Below, in pieces: positions 3,955-10,527 of a stretch of 10,527 nucleotides of DNA. A program made the position numbers and the translations under genes. Source of the DNA: Caldifarciminota bacterium (GTDB taxonomy: Bacteria > Hydrothermota > Tepidihabitantia > Tepidihabitantales > JAOUPE01); contig JAOUPE010000031.1 in the NCBI GenBank assembly GCA_029880025.1, positions 1-10,527 of the forward strand, read 5' to 3'. Each line of letters starts with the position of its first letter. Within the stretch, counting starts at the first letter, position 1. Under the pieces are notes generated by a model that ran no database searches, was not told the DNA's origin, and saw only the letters and a list, made by a program, of their open reading frames with translations.

Positions 3955-6573
3955 TTACCTCGTATAAATAACTTTGTTAGTCGAACTGACCGAACCAATT
4001 TTCAGCCTGACAAAATAGACACCGGGTTTGACCAGATTGCCTTTCGAATCAGAACCATCCCAGAATAGGGCAGTGTTTGGTGCAAAGTGCTTAGTGCAAA
4101 GTGAAAAAGATTTAACCAATCTACCATTGGCGTAATAAATTTTTAAAGTGAGATTTTGGTTCCGTATTTTTGCCGGCGATAAATTCAACTTAAACTCTGC
4201 CTTATCATAGAAAGGGTTAGGGCGGATTTCACAAAGCGGTTTTTTATTAGTAAGAGGAATATTTATAACTTCTTTTACTTCTGGTCCGCTCCAGTCAATT
4301 ACGGTCAAATAGTCTGGACCAGGCATCACAACCGCTGCCTTCTGTACTGCTGGACAATAGTCAAAATAAGAAGGACCAGCTGGTAATACGATAGCTTCTT
4401 CACCACGATGAATATGACCTGGCGCGCCAGTGACCGCTGATGTCAAAACAATCGGTTCACCCAATTCGTCAAATCGAACTTGAATCAGACTTCCATAACC
4501 TTCATAAGAATTGGTACTAATGATGTTGCCGGTTCTCGGATTGATATTAACCACCGTCTTACTGTTGTAATGACCGATACCGATTTGGTCGAGCACTTTG
4601 TTATAATCAAGTCGCAAAGGATAATCACCACAAGGATAAGTTCCAATCACATAAGATGTCTCACCATCAACATAAATTAATGAGAAATTATCGCTAAAGG
4701 CATTAGTAACCGTAGCAAAGCGACCAGTGCTGTCAAAAGCAATCTGAATCGGAAAATCACCAACCGGTAATGGCGTAACACTGTGCGTATGAGTATTAAT
4801 CACCTTTACCTGGTCATCAAATGATGCGGCAACCAGCACATAATCACCGGATGGACTCACCTTAACATCACTGCTCACACCATAAGCTGCCCAGACCACA
4901 CCGATTACACCACAAGCAAGCTCGGCAATTTCCTGACTGGCTCGACCTGCCAGTTCGACAAAAGAGACCGTATTTGCCTGAATGTTCCCGATATAGGCAT
5001 AATGGTCGTCCGGACTGATTGAAACCACACCAGCACGGGTACCGGTTGGGACATCGGCAACCACTATGTTAGAATCGAGGTCAATAATCTTTACTGAATT
5101 TGTATTGAAAGCACAAACCACTGCCCAGCGTGAATCTGAAGTGATTGCAACATCTTGAACCCTATCACCAATATCAATGATTGTATCGATCGTATAGGTA
5201 TTAAGGTCTACAATCGTGGCATTATCCGAAAGGACATTGGTGACAATTGCCTTTGTCCCATCTGGAGTTATTGCTACTCTTCTCGAAGCATCGCCTTCTG
5301 GTTCTAAGCCGGCATTGGTTGTGCCTCGATAATTCGGGGCACTTGGTGTTGTATAATCGTAGAAGTATAAACCTTCATGACGGTAAGGGTCAAAGCCTAT
5401 CACCCGATAATCTAATGGTGAAACTGCACCACGGTATTGTGTATTACCACTATACTGTCCAAGCACTGCTTCGGTTGCGAAATCAACGATGGAAAAATTA
5501 TATTGTCCGCTTATCGCTAAGCTGTGGTCAGGTGAAGTACCAATCCAGAATGGTGTATAAGTCTCGGTGAAGACTATAAAATCAGATGTGGCAAACCGAA
5601 CAATCGCACTACTATTATTACTGATACCAACAAATGCCTTTGAGCCATCCCGGTTTACTCCTGCTTCCAAAGCCATGCTTATTTGATAACCGGTTAGAGT
5701 AACACTGCTGGTCACAGTTCGAGTCGCAATATCAATCTGATGAACAATCCCTGGATTGGTTAAACTGATTGCGATTGCCTTGGTGCTATCCCCGGACAAA
5801 TTGATTGAAGGACAACTCGGAATACCGATAATAGTATCTTCAGCCAGACCAGTTGTTGTATTAAAGAAAAACACCGTATCAAGACCATTGCTTACGATTA
5901 AATGGTTGCCATCCGGTGTGATTTCAAAATTGGTAAAAGTGACCGAATTACGTCCATTCTCCGAGATCCAGCCAAAGCTTGCCAGATAAATCGGGAAATT
6001 ATTAATCGTCATTGTATGACTCATTGTGGTTAAGTCAAAAACTTCACAGGTATTACTGATGTCACAGGAAACATAGGCTTTTCTGCCATCTGGACTAATT
6101 CGGATAACCCAGGGTTGTTGTCCGGCTGGCAACTGAAAAATCGTATCGATTGAATAGTCATTAAGATTGATTATATATATCTCATCGCTGAACGCACAAG
6201 CTACAATGGCAAAAGAATCAGTGACCGCAATCCCGCCCGGATAATCACCAGCATCAATATTTGTGATGACTGACATCGTCTGCCAATCAAAGACCGTAAC
6301 ATTATCGGTCATTCGGTTGGTCAAAAGGATTCTTGAGCCATCCTTAGTAAAGGTTACCCATCCCAAATAATCACCTTCAGGCAGTATCCCAGGTTCAATA
6401 TCAATCCTTGTATAATTAGAATCTACATTAGAAAGAAAATCATTAATTGTCTTGTTGTGGTTGGCGTTTATGTATTGCACGACTGGTTCGGCAAAAGGAC
6501 AAACCGATTCAGCGGATACTTCAGGCGCGAGCAAAACAAAGACAAAACAGACAAATATGAAATAATTTTTCAT
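3955..6573 (-). CDS. Exported YVTN-type beta-propeller protein with type IX (Por) sorting domain
   Basis: This 872-residue protein has a signal peptide (MKNYFIFVCFVFVLLAPEVSA, likely cleaved near residue 21). It then has many propeller-blade repeats of the type 'DNVTVFDWQTMSVITNIDAGDYPGGIAVT' and 'VSISPDDHYAYIGNIQANTVSFVEL', at about residues 65-780. The recurring 'I[ST]PDG..A.V' followed by '..V.V.DL.T..V' pattern marks YVTN/WD-like blades that may form two propellers. The C-terminus, about residues 781-872, is a sorting domain: 'IRPNPF' opens it, with 'LKIYYANGRLV', 'FWDGSDSKGNLVKPGVYFVRL' and a final beta strand after it. Such domains direct export across the outer membrane by the type IX system and are often cleaved. 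The product is thus probably surface-bound or secreted; ligand unknown. AAGGAG lies 5 nt before the ATG and a candidate promoter stands upstream (6594-6622). Within the sorting domain a 10-bp direct repeat GTGCAAAGTG (4080-4089, 4094-4103) encodes part of SLCTKHFAP, a likely local expansion. Confidence 0.9.
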   Translation of the reverse strand: MKNYFIFVCFVFVLLAPEVSAESVCPFAEPVVQYINANHNKTINDFLSNVDSNYTRIDIEPGILPEGDYLGWVTFTKDGSRILLTNRMTDNVTVFDWQTMSVITNIDAGDYPGGIAVTDSFAIVACAFSDEIYIINLNDYSIDTIFQLPAGQQPWVIRISPDGRKAYVSCDISNTCEVFDLTTMSHTMTINNFPIYLASFGWISENGRNSVTFTNFEITPDGNHLIVSNGLDTVFFFNTTTGLAEDTIIGIPSCPSINLSGDSTKAIAISLTNPGIVHQIDIATRTVTSSVTLTGYQISMALEAGVNRDGSKAFVGISNNSSAIVRFATSDFIVFTETYTPFWIGTSPDHSLAISGQYNFSIVDFATEAVLGQYSGNTQYRGAVSPLDYRVIGFDPYRHEGLYFYDYTTPSAPNYRGTTNAGLEPEGDASRRVAITPDGTKAIVTNVLSDNATIVDLNTYTIDTIIDIGDRVQDVAITSDSRWAVVCAFNTNSVKIIDLDSNIVVADVPTGTRAGVVSISPDDHYAYIGNIQANTVSFVELAGRASQEIAELACGVIGVVWAAYGVSSDVKVSPSGDYVLVAASFDDQVKVINTHTHSVTPLPVGDFPIQIAFDSTGRFATVTNAFSDNFSLIYVDGETSYVIGTYPCGDYPLRLDYNKVLDQIGIGHYNSKTVVNINPRTGNIISTNSYEGYGSLIQVRFDELGEPIVLTSAVTGAPGHIHRGEEAIVLPAGPSYFDYCPAVQKAAVVMPGPDYLTVIDWSGPEVKEVINIPLTNKKPLCEIRPNPFYDKAEFKLNLSPAKIRNQNLTLKIYYANGRLVKSFSLCTKHFAPNTALFWDGSDSKGNLVKPGVYFVRLKIGSVSSTNKVIYTR

Positions 6574-6593
6574 AATTACTCCTTTCTATAACA

Positions 6594-6622
6594 ATTATTA
6601 AGCAAATATTATGAACTGTCCA
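6594..6622 (-). promoter_or_regulatory. Candidate promoter for the large propeller gene
   Basis: On the minus strand TGGACA (6622-6617) and AATAAT (6599-6594) are separated by 17 nt, each matching 5 of 6 sigma-70 consensus bases. Transcription would start near 6587, leaving a short leader that holds the AAGGAG site at 6584-6579. It also means the gene need not depend on readthrough past the palindromic element at 6664-6741. Confidence 0.4.
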
Positions 6623-6663
6623 GAGAAAAGGTTGGTTTAATTGTTAAGTTTTGATATAGCTAT

Positions 6664-6741
6664 AGGTAGCCGCAGGCTTTAGCCTGCGACCAAACTGTTG
6701 AGAATTCCCAAACTTACGCACCCTAAAGGGTGCGGCTACCT
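6664..6741. repeat. Composite palindromic (REP/MITE-like) element between two genes
   Basis: The outer arms AGGTAGCCGC (6664-6673) and GCGGCTACCT (6732-6741) are exact complements. Inside each end is its own hairpin: CGCAGGC/GCCTGCG with loop TTTA (6671-6688) and CGCACCC/GGGTGCG with loop TAAA (6717-6734). Sequences of this 'gtagccgcaggctt...cctaaagggtgcggctac' style occur as dispersed repeats in many bacterial genomes and resemble REP or MITE elements mobilised in trans; that family link is from memory and unverified here. No transposase is in the window. It lies in the 194-bp gap between two minus-strand genes and may act as an mRNA-stabilising or attenuating structure. Confidence 0.75.
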
Positions 6742-6767
6742 TTAAATTTTATTAAAAATTTATTCCT

Positions 6768-8396
6768 TTATTTCACGACCAGAAACTTTCTAATTGTCGT
6801 CCCAATTCGTAAGAAATAGATACCAGGATTTACTCCTTTCAAAGATAAGTTCACTTCAGGTGTAGTAACTATTAGTTCCCTTATTAAATTTCCAGAAACA
6901 TCGAAGATTTTTAGATGTTCAGATTCTTTCCCGAATAACCGAGAACGGACTCGTATCACGTTGTTCGCTGGATTCGGAAAAATTTCTAAGGTTAAGCGCG
7001 AAGCGTTATGCGTATTGCTTTCTTCCATCCCCCCGGTTTGAACACACTTGATGGTCAAAAAGTCATCATCCGAGCCTACGCCATGATTATAACCAGTCAC
7101 ATAGACATTACCCGAAACATCCAGCGCCATCGAATAAACCTCGTCATCAAAACTTCCGGGTCCTGGGTAAAAGAATACCCACTGTTCAACTCCATCTGAA
7201 TCATATTTAATTATTAAATAGTCTTTATAGGTGCTCTCATTATAACCATATCCACCCACATAGACATTACCGGCTTCGTCAACCGCAATACAATTACCCA
7301 CATCCGGACCATCGCCTGGACCATTATATCTTCTTACCCATACGCTATCACCGTCTGAATTATACTTAATCGTTACAATATCCCACATCGTGCCTATACC
7401 ACTGCTTAATCCGGTCACGTAAACATTTCCTTGATTGTCGAGCGCAAGCGCATACGCTTCATCCATATCATCGCGTGGACCATTATATCTTGCTATCCAT
7501 TGCTCGACTCCTTCGGGATTATACTTGATTGTGACATAATCATAACCTTCAACATTGATACTATCCGGTCTACTTCTTCCTGTAACATAGACGTTACCAG
7601 CTTCATCAACCGCAATAGCATATGCTCCATCCTGACGATTTCCTGGACCATTATATCTTCTTACCCATAGGGTTTCACCAGCTGAATTATACTTAACGGT
7701 TGCATAGTCGTAATCATACCAAGGGCTGAGAGGACCTTGGCTTTCTCCGGTAACATAGACGTTCCCTGCTTGGTCAACCGCAATTGCATACGCTAAATCC
7801 TCACTTATTGGTCCATCATATCTTTTTACCCATAATGTTTCACCAGCAGTATTATATTTAATTGTTACATAACCATTATCCGAGATGCTTGAGCTTTGGA
7901 TAGAATCACTCGTTCCGGTAACATAGACATTACCTTGATTATCGATTGCAAGGTCAAAAGCCCAATCCCAATCATCTCCTATTCCATTATATCGGTTAAC
8001 CCATTGCTCGACACCTTCGGAATTATACTTGACTGTCGCATAGTCATATCTATACTCAGTTGAACCCCAGCTATATCCGGTCACATAAACATTGCCTTGA
8101 TTATCAACCGCAATATCCTGAGCAATATCCCAACCGATTCCAGGAATATTATATCTTCTTACCCATAGGGTTTCACCAGCTGAATTATACTTAATTGTGG
8201 CATAGTCATACTGGGTGCCTGAACCATAACTTGCACCAGTAACATAGACATTACCTTGGTTGTCAACCGCGATAGCGTAAGCCTCATCAAAACTATTGCC
8301 CGCACCATTGTATCTTCTGACCCAGGCGGTATCGACTTGAGCAAAGACAAAAGTGATAAACAACAAATGTAAAACTATTAATATAAATTTCTTCAT
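6768..8396 (-). CDS. Exported SBBP-repeat beta-propeller protein with type IX sorting domain
   Basis: The 542-residue product starts with a signal peptide (MKKFILIVLHLLFITFVFA, cut before QVDTAW). Eight repeats of about 52 residues follow, roughly residues 24-450: 'WVRRYNGPG...D.AYAIAVDNQGNVYVTG.S.G...YDYATIKYNS.GE'. These are SBBP (seven-bladed beta-propeller type) repeats. The 'DN.GNVYVTG' core and 'IKYN..G' end are clear in every copy, only the eighth losing its end. A short linker (GMEESNTHNASRLT) leads to a sorting domain at about 470-542 with 'LEIFPNPANN', 'LKIFDVSGNL' and 'GVNPGIYFLRIG'. The protein is probably secreted or surface-anchored; substrate unknown. GGGAGG lies 4 nt before the ATG. 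The gene begins 49 bp after the stop of its paralogue, so the pair is likely co-transcribed. A 47-bp block occurs twice, exactly and in frame, 498 bp apart (7650-7696, 8148-8194). Confidence 0.93.
   Translation of the reverse strand: MKKFILIVLHLLFITFVFAQVDTAWVRRYNGAGNSFDEAYAIAVDNQGNVYVTGASYGSGTQYDYATIKYNSAGETLWVRRYNIPGIGWDIAQDIAVDNQGNVYVTGYSWGSTEYRYDYATVKYNSEGVEQWVNRYNGIGDDWDWAFDLAIDNQGNVYVTGTSDSIQSSSISDNGYVTIKYNTAGETLWVKRYDGPISEDLAYAIAVDQAGNVYVTGESQGPLSPWYDYDYATVKYNSAGETLWVRRYNGPGNRQDGAYAIAVDEAGNVYVTGRSRPDSINVEGYDYVTIKYNPEGVEQWIARYNGPRDDMDEAYALALDNQGNVYVTGLSSGIGTMWDIVTIKYNSDGDSVWVRRYNGPGDGPDVGNCIAVDEAGNVYVGGYGYNESTYKDYLIIKYDSDGVEQWVFFYPGPGSFDDEVYSMALDVSGNVYVTGYNHGVGSDDDFLTIKCVQTGGMEESNTHNASRLTLEIFPNPANNVIRVRSRLFGKESEHLKIFDVSGNLIRELIVTTPEVNLSLKGVNPGIYFLRIGTTIRKFLVVK
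7650..7696 (-). repeat. 47-bp exact intragenic direct repeat, copy 1 (copy 2 at 8148-8194)
   Basis: The 47 bases at 7650-7696 are identical to 8148-8194. The offset of 498 bp equals 166 codons, or three SBBP repeats, so the copies hold frame and phase. They encode 'LSTIKYNS'-type repeat ends and the 'GETLWVRRYN' start of the next blade. Codon-level identity suggests recent gene conversion or duplication of blades. Confidence 0.85.
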
Positions 8397-8445
8397 ATAA
8401 CCTCCCTAAGTTTGTGCTTTATTTAAAATTACTTTTAGCTGAAGC

Positions 8446-10134
8446 TTATTTTGAAACAATGAACTTTTTCGTCATTGTTTCGGTTCCTAACTGCAAGAAA
8501 TAGACACCAGGCTTTATTCCGGTCAAAGATATTTGTGTTTCGGGAGAAGAAATTTCTGTTTCTGTTATCAACTTTCCCGATACATCAAAAATTTTAAGGT
8601 TCATTTCTTCTTTTTTGTAGGAGGGGTTTCCTGACCCCGACTGTTGGGAAAGGGAAGTCGCTCCTACATACGGAACACGGACACGAATAACGGACCTTGC
8701 CGGATTCGGATAAATCTCTGGTGTCGAGCGTAAAGCTTTAAGCGTAGAGCGTTCTTCTACCCCAGGTGTTTGCCTATATTTAATCGTTGCCCAATCAATA
8801 TAAGATACCGGTTCGGTTTGACTCCGTCCGGTGACATAAATATAACCTGAATTGTCAACAGCTATTGCCGTGGGAACATCAATACATGAATCTAAATGGT
8901 TATAAGTAGCATGCCATTGTTCGATACCGTCTGAGTTATACTTAATAGTAAGATAATCTTGTCGTGTTCTTGTGCTTTCACTATCCATGCTATATCCTAC
9001 AACGTAGACATCAGCGAATTGGTCAAGCTTCAAACATTTTCCTCCACCGTCGTCATAAATTGCGTCAGTCCCATTCGCGGGTCCATTATATCTTGTTACC
9101 CATTGTTCTTCACCCGAAGAGTTATACTTAATCATTACAATGTCGGTCCCGGTGCCGACCCCGGCACTTGAACCGGCAACATAGACATTACCCAATGCGT
9201 CAACTTCAACTCCATAGCCAGTATCACCACCATTACCGACCGGTCCGTTATATCGGCGTACCCATGCCGTATCGCCATTCGGGTAATATTTGATGGTTGC
9301 AATATCGCTGCCGGTACCAAGCCCCTTACTACGCCCGGTGACATAAGCATTACCCGAACCATCCACCGCAATATCAAATGCCGCATCAGAACTATCCGCA
9401 TAATTGTATTTTCTAACCCATAAAGTATCGCCATTGGTCGGATTATATTTTATTGTAACATAGTCATAAATTGTGCCAGAACTATAAGGATTACTATATC
9501 CGGTAACGTAGACATAACCGGAATTATCAACCGCTATTGCTTCGGCATGGTCAGTTCCATTTCCAGAACCATTATATCTTGCCACCCATTGCTGAACACC
9601 GGAAGAATCATACTTGACTGTAGCATAGTCAAAGTCATAGCTGGCACTTTGGCTATAGCCAGTGACATAGACATTTTCCTCTTCATCAACCGCTATGACA
9701 TTGGCAAAATCATAACCATCGGTCGGATTAGGACCATTGTATCTTCTGGTCCATGCCGTATCACCATTTGGTCGGTACTTAACAGTATAATAGTCACCGT
9801 CACCTGAACTCATCGTGTAGCCGGTGATATAGATATTACCGAATGGTCCGATTACAATTAAATTTCCCCGTTCGTTATAATTTCCGTTATTGATATATCT
9901 GACCCAGGCGGTATCGCCATCGGCTGTATACTTTATTGTTGTCCATTGGCTATAATTACCAAAACCATTATTTCCGGTAACATAGACATTGCCTAAATTA
10001 TCGGCTGCTATCGCATAAGCCCAATCTGATTCATATCCGGGGCTCGTCCATCTTCTTACCCAGACCGTGTCGACCTGGGCAAAAAGATTAGTGACCAGTA
10101 AGAGTAATAAAGCAAATAATAATAAGTTCTTCAT
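8446..10134 (-). CDS. Exported SBBP-repeat beta-propeller protein, tandem paralogue, with type IX sorting domain
   Basis: This 562-residue protein has a signal peptide (MKNLLLFALLLLLVTNLFA, cut before QVDTVW). It has eight SBBP blades of about 52-60 residues ('GNVYVTG', 'DYVTIKYN..GD.AWVRRYNG'), of which the second is the most divergent ('NIYITGYT') and the seventh has an insertion (IYDDGGGKCLK). A linker (GVEERSTLKALRST) precedes a sorting domain at about 472-562 with 'PEIYPNPARS', 'LKIFDVSGKL' and 'GIKPGVYFLQLG'. The sorting domain matches that of the downstream paralogue except for about 18 extra residues, roughly 489-507, encoded by a palindromic element (8616-8668). AAGGAGG lies 4 nt before the ATG, with a candidate promoter at 10176-10204, making this the likely first gene of the unit. 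It is probably exported to the cell surface; ligand unknown. It stands divergent from the uvrC-like gene. Confidence 0.93.
   Translation of the reverse strand: MKNLLLFALLLLLVTNLFAQVDTVWVRRWTSPGYESDWAYAIAADNLGNVYVTGNNGFGNYSQWTTIKYTADGDTAWVRYINNGNYNERGNLIVIGPFGNIYITGYTMSSGDGDYYTVKYRPNGDTAWTRRYNGPNPTDGYDFANVIAVDEEENVYVTGYSQSASYDFDYATVKYDSSGVQQWVARYNGSGNGTDHAEAIAVDNSGYVYVTGYSNPYSSGTIYDYVTIKYNPTNGDTLWVRKYNYADSSDAAFDIAVDGSGNAYVTGRSKGLGTGSDIATIKYYPNGDTAWVRRYNGPVGNGGDTGYGVEVDALGNVYVAGSSAGVGTGTDIVMIKYNSSGEEQWVTRYNGPANGTDAIYDDGGGKCLKLDQFADVYVVGYSMDSESTRTRQDYLTIKYNSDGIEQWHATYNHLDSCIDVPTAIAVDNSGYIYVTGRSQTEPVSYIDWATIKYRQTPGVEERSTLKALRSTPEIYPNPARSVIRVRVPYVGATSLSQQSGSGNPSYKKEEMNLKIFDVSGKLITETEISSPETQISLTGIKPGVYFLQLGTETMTKKFIVSK
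8616..8668. repeat. Palindromic element inserted in frame within a sorting domain
   Basis: TGTAGGAG (8616-8623) and CTCCTACA (8661-8668) are exact inverted ends. Inside, TTTCC (8627-8631) pairs with GGAAA (8647-8651) and CGAC (8638-8641) with GTCG (8657-8660). Read as protein on the minus strand it gives VGATSLSQQSGSGNPSY, a Ser/Gly/Gln-rich stretch placed between 'VIRVRVP' and 'NLKIFDVSG'. The paralogue at 6768-8396 has only a few residues there. The style is that of a dispersed palindromic repeat that has invaded a coding region without breaking frame. Confidence 0.8.
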
Positions 10135-10175
10135 AAAACCTCCTTAATCGTTAATTTTATTTGCTTATACAAACT

Positions 10176-10204
10176 AAATTAACCGAAAATATTAAGTGGG
10201 TCAA
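10176..10204 (-). promoter_or_regulatory. Candidate promoter for the SBBP gene pair
   Basis: On the minus strand TTGACC (10204-10199) and TAATTT (10181-10176) are 17 nt apart. Transcription would begin near 10169, giving a leader of about 35 nt with AAGGAGG at 10145-10139. The -35 box matches 5 of 6 and the -10 box 4 of 6 bases. Confidence 0.4.
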
Positions 10205-10276
10205 GAGTAAATTCTAAGTTATTATTCAAAGCCGTTAAAATGGTTCCCATAGTGAGATTGCTAAAAAATTACTTAC

Positions 10277-10359
10277 CACTGAACAACACTGAAAATCATC
10301 GCTTATCTCTTCTTTTCGGTGTATTTCAGTGTTGAATGATTTTTTTCGTTTACAGTGTT
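10277..10359 (+). promoter_or_regulatory. Repeated AACACTG/CAGTGTT boxes upstream of the uvrC-like gene, possible operator
   Basis: CAACACTGAAA (10284-10294) and TTTCAGTGTTG (10324-10334) are an exact 11-bp inverted repeat 29 nt apart. A further CAGTGTT lies at 10353-10359, just before the -35 box, and a half-site CACTGAA at 10277-10283. In addition AAAATCAT (10292-10299) is complementary to ATGATTTT (10336-10343), a pairing that overlaps and so excludes the first. A run of T (10340-10346) follows. This could be a repressor-binding array or an alternative-hairpin device; which one is not decidable here. Confidence 0.45.
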
Positions 10360-10362
10360 TTC

Positions 10363-10392
10363 TTGACATCTTTACCTGTTAGCTAATAATAT
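10363..10392 (+). promoter_or_regulatory. Candidate promoter for the uvrC-like gene, abutting its start codon
   Basis: A perfect TTGACA (10363-10368) is followed after 18 nt by TAATAT (10387-10392). The expected transcription start, about 7 nt further on, falls at or within the paired ATG codons (10395-10400), so the message would have almost no leader. TAATAA at 10384-10389 with a 15-nt spacer is an alternative. Confidence 0.45.
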
Positions 10393-10394
10393 TA

Positions 10395-10527
10395 ATGATG
10401 CTTAAAGACAAAATCCTCCCGAATCGGGTCTCATCGATGAAGGGTCGATTCGACGAGGCACCGGAACGACCTGGGGTCTATTTATTAAAGGACCAAAGGG
10501 GCAAGATTGTTTATGTTGGTAAGGCAA
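10395..10527 (+). CDS. uvrC: Excinuclease ABC subunit C (UvrC), N-terminal GIY-YIG domain, cut by window end
   Basis: The 44 visible residues include 'RPGVYLLKDQRGKIVYVGKA', the start of the GIY-YIG endonuclease domain. GVY and YVG supply the two conserved tyrosines, and the 'P-G-V-Y-x-x-K-D' form is typical of UvrC, which makes the 3' incision in nucleotide excision repair with UvrA and UvrB. The rest (helix-hairpin-helix and RNase H-like 5' nuclease domains) lies beyond the window, so other GIY-YIG proteins are not excluded. About 24 residues precede the motif, slightly longer than the usual UvrC lead. Two ATGs stand side by side (10395, 10398), and an in-frame TAG at 10380-10382 bars an earlier start. 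No Shine-Dalgarno site is present. ATG 10437 would also leave a plausible N-terminus. It is the only plus-strand gene, divergent from the SBBP genes. Confidence 0.85.
   Translation, partial: MMLKDKILPNRVSSMKGRFDEAPERPGVYLLKDQRGKIVYVGKA

Noticed and set aside
5247..5570. Plus-strand ORFs opposite the propeller genes (for example 4480-4680, 5247-5570, 5756-5989, 7008-7199, 7431-7670, 8959-9171, 9547-9807)
   Set aside because: They are antisense shadows of long minus-strand genes with clear domains, and lack ribosome sites and recognisable products.
9135..9434. Minus-strand 99-residue ORF inside the 8446-10134 gene (and 8159-8350 in its paralogue)
   Set aside because: Out-of-frame reading of SBBP repeats; periodic coding repeats produce such open shadow frames.
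10324..10346. Hairpin plus T-run upstream of uvrC as an intrinsic terminator
   Set aside because: The loop is 29 nt long and no upstream plus-strand gene is present to terminate; kept only as a possible operator or alternative-fold region.

Overview
The window looks like a piece of an AT-rich bacterial chromosome from a lineage whose exported proteins end in a type IX (Por) secretion sorting domain. That domain is known from Bacteroidetes/FCB bacteria and related candidate phyla. The mix of SBBP-repeat propellers, a YVTN-type propeller, a WG-repeat protein and 'PNP...GVYFLRL' C-termini would suit a candidate-division genome of the WOR-3/Cloacimonetes kind. This is inference from gene style, not a taxonomic result. 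The standard genetic code fits: TAA and TGA both end genes, and tryptophan is TGG.

Layout. Almost everything is on the minus strand; only the last gene, the start of a UvrC-like nuclease cut by the window edge, is on plus. Reading the minus strand from right to left: an SBBP propeller (8446-10134), its tandem paralogue (6768-8396), a large YVTN-like propeller (3955-6573), a WG-repeat protein (2940-3836), a decayed ferredoxin-domain fragment (2833-2940), a long non-genic stretch (2093-2832), a single-pass membrane protein of unknown function (1310-2092), and a repeat-built exported protein (1-1129) interrupted by one in-frame TGA.

The three propellers share a signal peptide, a repeat body and a sorting domain, so they are probably displayed on or released from the outer surface. 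No secretion machinery, enzyme partner or defence system is visible, so I do not claim a multi-gene system.

The most unusual content is not conventional genes. (1) A degenerate tandem array of exactly 12 bp period runs for 20 units (2300-2539) with no indel. It is bounded by an inverted TAAGGAGGG-type repeat, and exactly one of its six frames is stop-free. (2) A palindromic element sits in frame inside the sorting domain of the 8446-10134 gene and adds about 18 residues that its neighbour paralogue lacks. (3) The in-frame TGA at 845-847 is followed, 18 nt later, by a perfect hairpin. (4) In the ferredoxin fragment, the two missing cysteines are replaced by glycine codons that are each one base from cysteine. 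(5) The uvrC start has no Shine-Dalgarno sequence, but has promoter boxes placed so that the message could be leaderless, with repeated AACACTG boxes upstream.
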